Below, one piece after another: positions 41,082-49,750 of a DNA stretch of 64,000 nt (position 1 is the stretch's first letter; each line of letters starts with the position of its first letter). Made by a program: the position numbers and the translations under genes. Origin of the DNA: an uncultured Candidatus Saccharibacteria bacterium. Its GTDB lineage: Bacteria > Patescibacteriota > Saccharimonadia > Saccharimonadales > Saccharimonadaceae. Under the pieces are notes generated by a model. It saw only the letters and a program-made list of their open reading frames with translations. It was not told where the DNA came from and did no database searches. Location of the stretch: assembly GCA_948648655.1 (NCBI GenBank), contig CAPKVJ010000005.1, forward strand, positions 1-64,000, written 5' to 3'.

Positions 41082-41483
41082 TTAGCGTTTCGAGAACTGC
41101 TCTTTGCGACGAGCAGAACGAAGACCGTATTTCTTGCGTTCTTTTTCGCGCGGATCACGCTTGAGGAAGCCAGCTTTTTTGAGAATTGGACGAAGATCCG
41201 CCATTTCCGTAGTCAAAGCTTTGCTTAATGCAAGTTTAATTGCATCAACTTGACCTGCGAGGCCACCACCGGCGACTCGAATAGAAACGTCGTAGTCGTT
41301 TTGTTTTTCGGCTAAAGCTAACGGGTCAGTGATTTCGGCGAGCATGCTCTTGTTGCCAGATAAATACTCAAGTGCAGGCTTATTATTGATTGTAATTTCG
41401 CCTTTGCCTTTGTAAAGTCTGACGCGAGCAGTTGCCGATTTTCTGCGGCCCAAGCCGTAAATGTAAGTATCCTTTGTTGCCAT
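41082..41483 (-). CDS. rpsI: Ribosomal protein S9
   Basis: 133 residues. IYGLGRRKSATARVRLYKGKG at the N-terminus, VRVAGGGLAGQVDAIKLALSKAL (wording IRVAGGGLAGQ here) in the middle and the basic tail KKYGLRSARRKEQFSKR that reaches the P-site tRNA. It is the last gene of the long alpha-operon run and abuts rplM. Confidence 0.97.
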   Translation of the reverse strand: MATKDTYIYGLGRRKSATARVRLYKGKGEITINNKPALEYLSGNKSMLAEITDPLALAEKQNDYDVSIRVAGGGLAGQVDAIKLALSKALTTEMADLRPILKKAGFLKRDPREKERKKYGLRSARRKEQFSKR

Positions 41484-41908
41484 TACTTAATCTCCTTTGG
41501 ATTTTGGGCAGTATGGGCGTGCTCGGCTCCATTAAATACCCTTAATCTTGCTAGTCTGTCGGCAGCTAGTTTATTTTTGGGAATCATACCTTTAACTGCG
41601 TGCTCGATAGCGACGCGAGGATCTTTCTCGATGACTTCCTCAAGTTTGAGTTCGGTAAGACCACCAGGAAATCCGCTGTGACGGTAGTATTTCTTGTCGG
41701 TCATTTTGTTGCCGGTAACTTGGATATTCTTGGCGTTGATGACGACGACATAGTCACCATTATCGACGTGTGGAGTGAAAGTAGTTTTACTTTTGCCGGT
41801 TAGTTTGTCTGCGATCACTACGGCTAGTTTACCTAGTGGCATGCTGCCAGCGTCGATGAGCCACCATTCTCGGTTGATTTCAGAACCTTTTTGATTGTAA
41901 GTTTTCAT
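41483..41908 (-). CDS. rplM: Ribosomal protein L13
   Basis: 141 residues. EWWLIDAGSMPLGKLAVVIA, the HVDNGDYVVVINA motif near 47 and KYYRHSGFPGGLTE are typical. The last base overlaps the rpsI start. L13-S9 follow L17 directly, as in many bacteria. Confidence 0.97.
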   Translation of the reverse strand: MKTYNQKGSEINREWWLIDAGSMPLGKLAVVIADKLTGKSKTTFTPHVDNGDYVVVINAKNIQVTGNKMTDKKYYRHSGFPGGLTELKLEEVIEKDPRVAIEHAVKGMIPKNKLAADRLARLRVFNGAEHAHTAQNPKEIK

Positions 41909-42292
41909 TTATTTCCCCGCTTTCTTGGTTAGGTCGATATTGTCGACGAAGCTAATCGTGCCCATTTCAGCGTTATCGCCACGCCTAAATCCGGCACGCT
42001 CAATACGAAGGTATCCGGAATCGCGTTTGATTTGTGGGGCAATAACATTCATAAGTAAATCGGCTGATTTGATATCGTCCAATCTTGCGATAAGTAATCT
42101 GCGATTGGCGAGTCCACCTCGTTTGGCAATAGTGATTAGCTTTTCGGTCTCACGACGAATTTCTTTAGCGCGAGCCAAAGTTGTCGTGATCTCGGTATTT
42201 TCTATTAATGCTTTGATTAGCCCACGTTGCAAAGCTCGTCGCTGGTCGGTCTCGCGCCCGAATTTGCGACCTTTATATCCATGACGATGCAT
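41909..42292 (-). CDS. rplQ: Ribosomal protein L17
   Basis: 127 residues. MHRHGYKGRKFGRETDQRRAL at the start (LGR replaced by FGRE), EITTTLARAKEIRRETEKLITIA (wording IETTL similar) and a C-terminal GYLRIERAGFRRGDNAEM. The ATG overlaps the rpoA stop by one base. Confidence 0.96.
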   Translation of the reverse strand: MHRHGYKGRKFGRETDQRRALQRGLIKALIENTEITTTLARAKEIRRETEKLITIAKRGGLANRRLLIARLDDIKSADLLMNVIAPQIKRDSGYLRIERAGFRRGDNAEMGTISFVDNIDLTKKAGK

Positions 42293-43230
42293 TATAACAA
42301 CTCCGTTAACTTTTCTTTAACTTCATCTAGTGCCTTGCTACCGAAACCTTTGAGATCTTTGAGATCTACTTCGGACAGCGTCACTAAATCACGAACAGTT
42401 TTAATATCATTGTTGACTAGCGCATTAGCGGTGCGAGCTGATAAGCCAAGTTCTTCGATTGGAAGCGAGAGATTAGAATCATCGCTTTCTGTTTCGACGC
42501 CTGGTGCTGGTGCACTTTCTACGGTAGTACCATTAGCTAATGCCGTGTATTGATTGACTAGGATAGCGTTGGCTTCTTCGAACGCTTCTTGTGGTGTGAT
42601 TGTACCGTCTGTATCGACGGTGATTGTCAACTGTTGCAAGTTGGTATCTTGGCCAACACGAGTATTTTCAACCTTGAAGCGTACGCGCAATACTGGACTG
42701 AATACTGCATCAAGCGCAATCATATCGCTATGGATACGATCTTCGCTAGACTTTTCGATATTGAGGTAACCGCGTCCAGTTTCGACGACTAAATTCATTT
42801 TAAGAGTGTAATTTGGGTCATCGATATGGCAGATGATTTGATCAGGGTTGCCAATTTCGATACCGGCTGGAAGCTTGATTTGTCCGGCTGTTACCTTGCC
42901 ATTCTCACCAGTGTCTTTGCCCTTTACTTCGAAACTGATTTCGGTTGGGTCGTCAGAGTGAGACTTGAAACGAATGTTTTTGAGGTTGAGCATAATGTCA
43001 ACGACGTCTTCTCGGATGCCAGGCACGGAGGTATATTCGTGGGTAGTTCCCTCGATGCTGAAAGCGGTGATTGCTGCGCCTTTGATACTAGAAAGCAATA
43101 CACGACGAATTGAATTGCCTAGCGTATTACCATATCCGTAGAACAATGGACGAATCACAAACTCTGCACTATTGTCACCCAGTTGGTTGACTTCGGCTAG
43201 ATTGGCTTCGTGAATAACTTTTGTAGTCAT
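42292..43230 (-). CDS. rpoA: RNA polymerase alpha subunit
   Basis: 312 residues. The N-terminal dimerisation domain has FVIRPLFYGYGNTLGNSIRR and LLSSIKGAAITAF, which bind beta and beta-prime. A short acidic linker (about 230-250) precedes the C-terminal DNA-binding domain (IEELGLSARTANALVNNDI, then LKGFGSKALDEVKEKL). Standard place between rpsD and rplQ. Confidence 0.98.
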   Translation of the reverse strand: MTTKVIHEANLAEVNQLGDNSAEFVIRPLFYGYGNTLGNSIRRVLLSSIKGAAITAFSIEGTTHEYTSVPGIREDVVDIMLNLKNIRFKSHSDDPTEISFEVKGKDTGENGKVTAGQIKLPAGIEIGNPDQIICHIDDPNYTLKMNLVVETGRGYLNIEKSSEDRIHSDMIALDAVFSPVLRVRFKVENTRVGQDTNLQQLTITVDTDGTITPQEAFEEANAILVNQYTALANGTTVESAPAPGVETESDDSNLSLPIEELGLSARTANALVNNDIKTVRDLVTLSEVDLKDLKGFGSKALDEVKEKLTELL

Positions 43231-43238
43231 TTTCCTCC

Positions 43239-43856
43239 TTAGCGTGAGTAATACTCAACAATTAGTTGTTCATTAATACCAGCTTCAGCCTCTTCGCGCT
43301 TTGGCAAGCCGGTGATTTCAATTTTCATTTTCTGGGGGTCAGATTTGAGCCAGCTAAGTGGAACGTTGGATGCGCTACTAACGATATTGTCAAGATTCTT
43401 AAAGTATTCGGATTTTTGTGATTTTGGCCTAACTTCCAGTATATCGCCGGGCTTCAATCGGATACTAGGAATATCGATTCTGCGTCCGTTGAGCAGGAAA
43501 TGACCATGTGAGACTAATTGCCTGGCTTGTCGACGAGTGGTAGCAAAACCAGCACGATAGACGGCATTGTCGGCCCTTCTTTCTAGGAATTGTAATAGGT
43601 TCTCACCGGCTAGACCGTCAGCTTTGGCAGCCTCTTTCATCAATTTGGCGAATTGTTTTTCGAGTAGGCCATATAAACGACGTACTTTTTGTTTTTCTCG
43701 TAGTTGTGTCAAGTACAAACTTCCACCGCGTACGCGCATATCGGCGTGCTCTCCTGGAATGCCAGACTTTTTAGCCATGATTTTATGGGCTTTGGGGGCT
43801 AGAGCATAGCCTTCGCGACGACTTTGTTTGACGATTGGAGAAGTGTCTCGTGCCAT
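43239..43856 (-). CDS. rpsD: Ribosomal protein S4
   Basis: 205 residues. The N-terminal segment (SPIVKQSRREGYALAPKAHK) has no zinc cysteines. The S4 RNA-binding domain is RRADNAVYRAGFATTRRQARQLVSHGHFLLNGRRIDI in 90-128. The gene overlaps rpsK by one base. S4 is a known translational regulator of this operon in other bacteria. Confidence 0.98.
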   Translation of the reverse strand: MARDTSPIVKQSRREGYALAPKAHKIMAKKSGIPGEHADMRVRGGSLYLTQLREKQKVRRLYGLLEKQFAKLMKEAAKADGLAGENLLQFLERRADNAVYRAGFATTRRQARQLVSHGHFLLNGRRIDIPSIRLKPGDILEVRPKSQKSEYFKNLDNIVSSASNVPLSWLKSDPQKMKIEITGLPKREEAEAGINEQLIVEYYSR

Positions 43857-44305
43857 TATGGTTTCCTTTCTCCCTTAGGACGCACACCGCCGTGAGCGAT
43901 CGGGGTAACATCAGTGATACTATCGATGCGAATGCCTACATTGGAGACGGCGCGGATTGCACTGTCTCGGCCTAATCCGATCCCGTTAACATAGACATCG
44001 ACACTATTTAGACCGTGTTCGCGTTTTGCGATCTCGAGAGCTTTTTCTGCGGCAATTTGAGCAGCATAGGCTGTGCCCTTCTTGCTACCACGAAATCCGT
44101 TTGCTCCAGCAGAGCTGGCACTCAAAGCACCACCGTTTTTGTCGCTGATAGTAATAATAGTATTGTTGAACGTTGCTTGAATGTGGATTTGCCCAGCATT
44201 TACAACGCGTTTGCCTTTTTTACCTTTGGCTTTTTTTGTTGCCGGAGCTTCGGAGACTTGTGCGTCTTCGGCCACGACAGTGTTTTTTACATCTTCTTCT
44301 GCCAT
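43856..44305 (-). CDS. rpsK: Ribosomal protein S11
   Basis: 149 residues. The usual core (GQIHIQATFNNTIITISDKNG, then GFRGSKKGTAYAAQIAAE and TPIAHGGVRPKGERKP) follows an acidic and then lysine-rich N-terminal extension of about 35 residues. Confidence 0.97.
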   Translation of the reverse strand: MAEEDVKNTVVAEDAQVSEAPATKKAKGKKGKRVVNAGQIHIQATFNNTIITISDKNGGALSASSAGANGFRGSKKGTAYAAQIAAEKALEIAKREHGLNSVDVYVNGIGLGRDSAIRAVSNVGIRIDSITDVTPIAHGGVRPKGERKP

Positions 44306-44319
44306 ATTACTCCTCTACC

Positions 44320-44706
44320 TTAAGTCTTACTTGCAGCTTTTGGCTGTGCGCCACCTACAGCAATTGCGCGACCTTTACGAGTACGTGCGTTCGTGCGGGT
44401 ACGTTGACCATTGACTGGTAAACCAACTTTGTGGCGGACGCCTTTGTAGGAGTTAATGTCTTTGAGACGTTTGATATTATTGGTAACGAGGCGTTTCAGG
44501 TCACCTTCAACAGTATATTTACTGCTGATAAGGTCATTAATTTTCTGAATTTCAGCCTCGGTGAGATCTTTCACCCGAGTGGTAGGCTGTACTCCAGCCT
44601 CCGCAAGGATGGCTTTACTCGTAGTTCGACCAACCCCATAAACTGAAGTCAAAGCAATCCAAACTTGCTTATCATTCGGGATGGTCACGCTAGCAATTCT
44701 TGCCAT
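44320..44706 (-). CDS. rpsM: Ribosomal protein S13
   Basis: 128 residues. VTIPNDKQVWIALTSVYGVG, the HhH region KDLTEAEIQKINDLI and the C-terminal YKGVRHKVGLPVNGQRTRTN. It starts two bases after the rpmJ stop region, next to the short L36 gene. Confidence 0.97.
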   Translation of the reverse strand: MARIASVTIPNDKQVWIALTSVYGVGRTTSKAILAEAGVQPTTRVKDLTEAEIQKINDLISSKYTVEGDLKRLVTNNIKRLKDINSYKGVRHKVGLPVNGQRTRTNARTRKGRAIAVGGAQPKAASKT

Positions 44707-44708
44707 GC

Positions 44709-44825
44709 TTAACCCTGCCTTTGCTTATTCTTAGGTTTTTTCTTATTGATGACCCGTAGAACGCCTTTACGACGCACAATGATGTCATCGGGGGAGATTT
44801 TTTTAACACTAGCACGTACTTTCAC
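44709..44825 (-). CDS. rpmJ: Ribosomal protein L36, zinc-less form
   Basis: A 38-residue protein starting at GTG 44825: MKVRASVKKISPDDIIVRRK, then GVLRVINKKKP and the final KQRQG. The ends match L36. The CxxC...C...H zinc ligands are all absent (ISPDD in place of CxxC; IN in place of IC). This is the C-minus type. It lies in its normal place between infA and rpsM. Confidence 0.93.
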   Translation of the reverse strand: MKVRASVKKISPDDIIVRRKGVLRVINKKKPKNKQRQG

Positions 44826-44914
44826 AGTGTCAAAATCCTTTCCGTTACCCGTTGCTAATACACAATTTGGAACAAAATGCCTCAATTGCGTAGAAACAAC
44901 GCCTTAATATTAAT

Positions 44915-45178
44915 TTATTGCAGTCGAAAACTGATACGACCTTTGGAAAGATCGTAAGGAGTTAACTCCACTTCGACTCGGTCTCCCGGCACTAGGCGGA
45001 TGAAGTTTTTGCGCATTCTCCCGCTCATGTGTGCAATGATATTATGACCGTTCTCAAGCTCCACCCGAAACTGGGTGTTAGGTAAAGACTCAACGACCTT
45101 ACCCGTGAGTTTGATAACTTCCTTTTGGCTATTGCTTGAAGAAGCCTTAGCCTTGGTAGCTTTAGTTTGACTAGCCAT
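44915..45178 (-). CDS. infA: Translation initiation factor IF-1
   Basis: 87 residues: an S1-like OB fold, VIKLTGKVVESLPNTQFRVE, LENGHNIIAHMSGRMRKNFI and a final GRISFRLQ. The first ~17 residues (ASQTKATKAKASSSNSQ) are an added low-complexity tail. It precedes rpmJ; the ~90 bp between them hold no further gene. Confidence 0.96.
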   Translation of the reverse strand: MASQTKATKAKASSSNSQKEVIKLTGKVVESLPNTQFRVELENGHNIIAHMSGRMRKNFIRLVPGDRVEVELTPYDLSKGRISFRLQ

Positions 45179-45223
45179 AAATTACTATATCAGTTTATCA
45201 CAGATTAAAGTTTTTGTAAATAC

Positions 45224-45943
45224 TTAATCTGCCAAAATTGCGCGAATGAAGAAACGGTGTGAGTAAGTCCTGCTGGTTTGCCACCAATCTCCAGTGCAGG
45301 TGATTAGAGTGAGCGAGGCTTTACCCTCTTCTGGCGAAGAGAAGGCGGTTTCCATATAATTATTCGCCTCGTCTCCCAGTGCTTTTGTGGCTGTATCGTA
45401 AGCGACATAATTAAAAGATCGCCCATCCCCCATTACAATATTGATTTCTGCACCGGGCTGGATTTGCGGTAGGTTGCCGAATACGCCGATACCTGGAGCA
45501 CCGCCATGTCCGTCGATTACCGATGTGCCGCTTGCGCCCGGCAGTACAGAATCGGTATACCATCCTACATCATATATATTATATGGCGTATCTAATGCGC
45601 CATTATTGCGTAGCCCTACTTCTACAACACGGGCGTTGATTATGCCTAGACTAGTAATTGTCAGGTAGCGGGGCTTATCTGGTGCTACATTATATTCGCT
45701 GACTTCGGTTGCGGTTGGTTGTTCGCGGTCGGTTTCGTCTTCTTCTCCTTCAATTGGCAAGCTGGCACTGGGGCGTTCTGTGCCTTCGATGCGCTTGATG
45801 TAGAAATGTTCCCAAATTGCGACGCGTAGACAGAAGGCAGCAAGTAGTATAATGGCAATTGCGCCGATGATTTGACTGGTTTTAAAATGTAGTTTGCGCA
45901 AAGTAGGAAGTTTCATTTTGTCTTTGATATTGCGTGTGCCCAT
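45224..45943 (-). CDS. Sortase
   Basis: A 239-residue membrane-anchored transpeptidase. One N-terminal membrane segment (about 24-44), an acidic linker, then the catalytic domain: histidine in SVIDGHGGAPGIGVFG, cysteine in TLITCTGDWW and arginine in SHRFFIRA near the C-terminus. It would fix surface proteins to the wall or to each other. The TLxTC and short domain fit class D/E/F sortases. It lies between secY and infA, where adk and map stand in many bacteria. Confidence 0.88.
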   Translation of the reverse strand: MGTRNIKDKMKLPTLRKLHFKTSQIIGAIAIILLAAFCLRVAIWEHFYIKRIEGTERPSASLPIEGEEDETDREQPTATEVSEYNVAPDKPRYLTITSLGIINARVVEVGLRNNGALDTPYNIYDVGWYTDSVLPGASGTSVIDGHGGAPGIGVFGNLPQIQPGAEINIVMGDGRSFNYVAYDTATKALGDEANNYMETAFSSPEEGKASLTLITCTGDWWQTSRTYSHRFFIRAILAD

Positions 45944-45958
45944 CTCTTTCCTTAAAAA

Positions 45959-47377
45959 TTATTTATATTCGTCGTAAGTAACCATGAGAGCGCGCGAATT
46001 GAGTTGACGGAGATTTTCCAGAGCAACGGTTACGACGATAAGCAGTCCGGTACCAGAAATAGATAGACCTAGCGGTTGTCCAACTACAATAATAAAGATG
46101 TAATCTGTAATGAATGGCAACATAGCAATAAGTCCGAGTGCGAGTGCACCGAATAGGTTAAGACGATTAATCATTTTTCCGAGATATTCTGCAGTTTGTA
46201 AACCAGGTCGTACTCCCTCGATAAACCCGCCTTGCTTTTGTAGGTTGTCGGCGATTTCTTTTGTATTATAAACAATACTGGTGTAGAAATATGTAAACAG
46301 AACGACTAATATAAAATACAATGCTGGATATAAGAACCATTGCGCGGTGATGCCATTAGGATAGTAGGTAGCAAAATTATCTGCGGATGGGGCGGTAAAG
46401 AGTGTGACCAGTGTAGTGCCTAGTGTACCGTCTGGATTGGCTGATTGAATCAATTGACCAACTAGAGCTGGGAGAGATAGAAAAGCCGTAGCAAAGATAA
46501 CTGGTACAACGCCGGCAGCGATGAGTTTGAATGGCAATATCGACCTAATTCCACCATAAGTGCTATTACCGTGTACGCGTTTGGCATAATTGATAGTAAT
46601 AATACGCTGGGCTTCGTTTAGTTTGATAAGGAAGTAGATAGTGATAAGAAGGGCTATAGCGAATCCAAGTATAATCCAGAAGAATACTGGGTTTACGGGA
46701 AGATTAAACCATCCAAATAACGATAATGTACCTCCAGAAGTATCAAATAGCGCAGATCCAAGATTGGCTAGTGTGGTTGGTAACTGGGAGATAATTGACG
46801 CAAAGATGACGATAGAGATACCGTTTCCGATTCCCTGCTCAGTGATTAGCTCGCCGATCCACATTAGGATAACCGATCCAGCGACCATTGACGTGACGGA
46901 CAATAACCAGTCAGCGGTAGTCGGAGTGTAGGCGAGAGACGTGTTTGATGCTAATACTGATTGATAAAGGATAAAAATATATGCAATTGACTGGATGATG
47001 GCTAGGGGAACAGTTAATATCCTGGTCCATTGGCTAATCTTGCGTCTGCCAGTCTCGCCGTCTTGGGAGAGCTCCTCGAGGCTGGGGATGGCTTTGGTGA
47101 TGAGTTGTACGACGATTGAAGCGGTAATATATGGAGATAGCCCAACCATCAAAATGGCAAATGAAGTAAGCCCGCCGCCCGATATAAGGTTTAGAAATCC
47201 GCCAAAATCGGACTTCTGAATGAGGTTTTGAATCGCTTCCTGAAATGTGGTTGGTTCGCCTAGCGGCACAGGAATGTGGGCGAGAAAACGATAGATAACT
47301 ATTAGCCCGAGCACGATCAATACACGCTTGAGCATATCTTTATTTTTGAATGACTTGAAAACGGTTTTAAAATTCAT
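45959..47377 (-). CDS. secY: Preprotein translocase channel subunit SecY
   Basis: A 472-residue channel protein with ten membrane segments. It opens with FKNKDMLKRVLIVLGLIVIYR, contains GLSPYITASIVVQLITKAIP near 75, RIITINYAKRVHGNSTYGGI (SecY C5 region) and AEYLGKMINRLNLFGALALG near 395. A -10 TATAAT lies at 47438-47443 in a ~115-bp leader, so secY has its own promoter after the rplO terminator. Confidence 0.97.
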   Translation of the reverse strand: MNFKTVFKSFKNKDMLKRVLIVLGLIVIYRFLAHIPVPLGEPTTFQEAIQNLIQKSDFGGFLNLISGGGLTSFAILMVGLSPYITASIVVQLITKAIPSLEELSQDGETGRRKISQWTRILTVPLAIIQSIAYIFILYQSVLASNTSLAYTPTTADWLLSVTSMVAGSVILMWIGELITEQGIGNGISIVIFASIISQLPTTLANLGSALFDTSGGTLSLFGWFNLPVNPVFFWIILGFAIALLITIYFLIKLNEAQRIITINYAKRVHGNSTYGGIRSILPFKLIAAGVVPVIFATAFLSLPALVGQLIQSANPDGTLGTTLVTLFTAPSADNFATYYPNGITAQWFLYPALYFILVVLFTYFYTSIVYNTKEIADNLQKQGGFIEGVRPGLQTAEYLGKMINRLNLFGALALGLIAMLPFITDYIFIIVVGQPLGLSISGTGLLIVVTVALENLRQLNSRALMVTYDEYK

Positions 47378-47491
47378 TTTCCTTGACTTTACTCCATCTA
47401 AAACAGGTTCACTGAAACGGAACTTTCTACTTCGTCTATTATAACATACTTGCTAAAAATAACAGCTTTATTCCGTAATTTTGTATTCATC

Positions 47492-47522
47492 AAAAAAGTA
47501 GCCATATTCCAGGCTACTTTTT
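47492..47522 (-). terminator. Terminator after rplO
   Basis: AAAAGTAGCC pairs with GGCTACTTTT on the minus strand, followed by TTTT. It separates rplO from secY, which are usually cotranscribed. Confidence 0.8.
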
Positions 47523-47526
47523 ATCA

Positions 47527-47991
47527 TTAGGCTTTTTCGGTTGCAATACGCTGGGGTACGGCGACTTTTTTGAAGTTGCCACCGGCTTTTTTAATTGCTT
47601 CTACTGCAGTTTTGCTAGCGAACTGCGTTTCGAGATCGATTTTTGCGGTCAATTCACCTCTTGAAATAATCTTAACTTTGGCGTAAGGATTCTCGATCAA
47701 GCCTTTGTCAGCCAGTACGAAGTTGTCAACTTTGCCTGATAAATCATTTAATCTATCAGTGTAGACAACAGTCGCTTTTTCATGGATGCTCTTGAAGCCC
47801 TTTAGCTTTGGAATAGCTTGCATGATGGCGCGTTGACCGCCCATGAAACCGGCTGGCATTTTGCGATGTCCAGTACGAGCTTTTTGACCTTTGGTACCAC
47901 GACCAGCAGTTTTTCCTTTTCCGGCTGAGATACCACGACCAGCGCGTGTCGGACGAGTGTTGCGATTGACTTGCAGATCATTATACTTCAT
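47527..47991 (-). CDS. rplO: Ribosomal protein L15
   Basis: 154 residues. RNTRPTRAGRGISAGKGKTAGRGTKGQKAR is the glycine/arginine-rich N-terminus (residues 10-39), followed by FMGGQRAIMQAIPKLKGF. It follows rpsE directly with no rpmD (L30) between them, a feature of CPR ribosomes. Confidence 0.97.
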   Translation of the reverse strand: MKYNDLQVNRNTRPTRAGRGISAGKGKTAGRGTKGQKARTGHRKMPAGFMGGQRAIMQAIPKLKGFKSIHEKATVVYTDRLNDLSGKVDNFVLADKGLIENPYAKVKIISRGELTAKIDLETQFASKTAVEAIKKAGGNFKKVAVPQRIATEKA

Positions 47992-48657
47992 TTATTTATC
48001 CTCCTTCTGGGCGGATTTGGCCGATTTTTTCTCGGTAGTTTTTTTGCCTTGATTGCCGACCCACTCATCGCGTGGTAATTGTTGCTTGAGGCCGTCGATA
48101 ACGGCATAGGCAATATTAACCTTATTGGTACTACCGAGACTCTTGGAAATTAAGTTTTTGATACCAGTTAAGCCAATAATACTTCGGACGACACCACCAG
48201 CGATGATACCGGTACCTGGTGCGGCTGGTTTCATAAGAACATCGGCGCCAGTTGCACGAGTTTCGACCTCATGGCAAATGGTTTCTCCGTCCATGTGAAA
48301 CTCAATCATTGATTTTTTGGCCTTTGTGGTAGCTTTTTGGACGGCGCTTGTAACGTCGCTACCCTTTGCGACGCCGATGCCGATTTTGTTTTTGTGGTTT
48401 CCCATTGCTACAAGTGCTTTGAAGCGCATCCTGCGACCACCTTTGACTGTCCTAGAGACTCGGTCAATGCTAATCGTAATAGTATCGAATTCTTTTGGTG
48501 TGTTGTCGGCATTGCGATTGCCACGTCGATTACCACGTCGATTCCCCATTGGACGCCCGCTAATATCTTTGCGACCTTTGGTTGCAGCAACATTGTCGTC
48601 CATCTTGAGGGTGCCGGACTTATTGATTACTTTTGCGTTCTTATCAGAATCAGCCAT
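47992..48657 (-). CDS. rpsE: Ribosomal protein S5
   Basis: 221 residues from ATG 48657, chosen because rplR ends two bases before it and an AAAGAAGGATTGGAGT site lies upstream. An N-terminal extension of about 55 residues has repeats of GNRRGNRR. The core has VSRTVKGGRRMRFKALVAMG, GIGVAKGSDVTSAVQKA and GIIAGGVVRSIIGLTGI. The C-terminal tail is lysine-rich. Confidence 0.97.
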   Translation of the reverse strand: MADSDKNAKVINKSGTLKMDDNVAATKGRKDISGRPMGNRRGNRRGNRNADNTPKEFDTITISIDRVSRTVKGGRRMRFKALVAMGNHKNKIGIGVAKGSDVTSAVQKATTKAKKSMIEFHMDGETICHEVETRATGADVLMKPAAPGTGIIAGGVVRSIIGLTGIKNLISKSLGSTNKVNIAYAVIDGLKQQLPRDEWVGNQGKKTTEKKSAKSAQKEDK

Positions 48658-48658
48658 A

Positions 48659-48988
48659 TTAAAACTCCAATCCTTCTTTGCGGGCAGCATCGGCAAGAGC
48701 AGCCATTCTACCAGCGTATAATTTTGCGCCACGATCGAAAACTACTGATTTGATATTGGCTTTTTTGGCTTTGGTAGCGATTTCTTTGCCAATTGCTGCA
48801 GCTTTTTCGATCTTGGTACCGTTGACTTTGTTGCCGACGGTTGTAGCGTAAGCTAATGTAGTGCCTTCATCATCGTTGATGATTTGTGCAGTGATATGCA
48901 TATTGCTAATATGTACACTCAAGCGTGGGCGTTCGGCGGTGCCGTGAATCTTGGCCCGAGTACGTTTAGCACGAAATACAGTATTCAT
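48659..48988 (-). CDS. rplR: Ribosomal protein L18
   Basis: 109 residues. RAKRTRAKIHGTAERPRLSVH, ISNMHITAQIINDDEGTTLA, and VVFDRGAKLYAGRMAALADA near the end. The N-terminal 5S-binding tail is short. Confidence 0.96.
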   Translation of the reverse strand: MNTVFRAKRTRAKIHGTAERPRLSVHISNMHITAQIINDDEGTTLAYATTVGNKVNGTKIEKAAAIGKEIATKAKKANIKSVVFDRGAKLYAGRMAALADAARKEGLEF

Positions 48989-49524
48989 TATTTCTTACCT
49001 GCCTTTCCTGCCTTGCGAAGAATAACTTCGTCGACATATTTAATACCCTTACCTTTGTATGGCTCTGGTTTCTTTAGCGCGCGGATTTCGGCAGCAACTT
49101 GACCGACTTTTTGCTTGTCGATGCCTGAAACCGTGATAATCATTTTGTCGGTTTTGAGTTCGACGCCTTCAGGGGCTTGGTATTTAACCGGATGGCTAAA
49201 ACCTAATGCCATTTCGATTTCTTTTGGGCCACCGCTCAAGCGGAAACCCACACCATTGATTTCGAGTTTCTTCTCAAAACCTTTGGTGACGCCCTGTACG
49301 GCATTGTTTAGTAATGCACGCTGTAATCCGTGCCAAGCACGTGATTTTGGTTCATCGTTGTCGCGAGTGACGGTAGCAATATTGCCATCAACCGTTACCT
49401 TGACGTTTTCCTGAAGCGGGACAGTGAGTGAACCTTTCGGTCCAGCGACAGTAATATCTTTGTCGCCGACCGTGATTGTCACTCCCGTCGGAATTTCGAT
49501 GGGTTGTTTTCCGATACGACTCAT
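48988..49524 (-). CDS. rplF: Ribosomal protein L6
   Basis: 178 residues. SRIGKQPIEIPTGVTITVGD, AWHGLQRALLNNAVQGVTKG and the C-terminal KKPEPYKGKGIKYVDEVILRK. It heads its own transcription unit here, since a strong promoter (49556-49584) lies just upstream and the gene before it in the usual order, rpsH, ends in a terminator 1.5 kb away. Confidence 0.97.
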   Translation of the reverse strand: MSRIGKQPIEIPTGVTITVGDKDITVAGPKGSLTVPLQENVKVTVDGNIATVTRDNDEPKSRAWHGLQRALLNNAVQGVTKGFEKKLEINGVGFRLSGGPKEIEMALGFSHPVKYQAPEGVELKTDKMIITVSGIDKQKVGQVAAEIRALKKPEPYKGKGIKYVDEVILRKAGKAGKK

Positions 49525-49555
49525 ATTTCCCTTTCGTTAGCTATTATTGCGTATT

Positions 49556-49584
49556 ATTATATCATGTGGATTCGGCGATAGCAA
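49556..49584 (-). promoter_or_regulatory. Promoter of rplF-rplR-rpsE-rplO
   Basis: TTGCTA (49579-49584), 17-bp spacer, TATAAT (49556-49561) on the minus strand, 31 bp before the rplF start. Confidence 0.7.
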
Positions 49585-49675
49585 TACTGATTTTGCACGA
49601 TAAAATAAAATTTACAGATAATCAAGAGAATAAGAATAAAGATTGTAATGATGGGACAGATGGAATGATTTTGTA

Positions 49676-49704
49676 TTGACTTATTATATAAAGTGTGCTA
49701 TAAT
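49676..49704 (+). promoter_or_regulatory. Promoter of the L,D-transpeptidase gene
   Basis: TTGACT (49676-49681), 17-bp spacer ending AAGTGTGC, TATAAT (49699-49704), then GAGAGGATA. It shares the AGTGTGC-TATAATGA block with 59416-59444. The ~30-nt leader contains a small GGCGTGTGCC hairpin and AAGGAGGGG. Confidence 0.85.
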
Positions 49705-49750
49705 GAGAGGATAGGCGTGTGCCTAAATACGAGGAAGGAGGGGCTCCTAG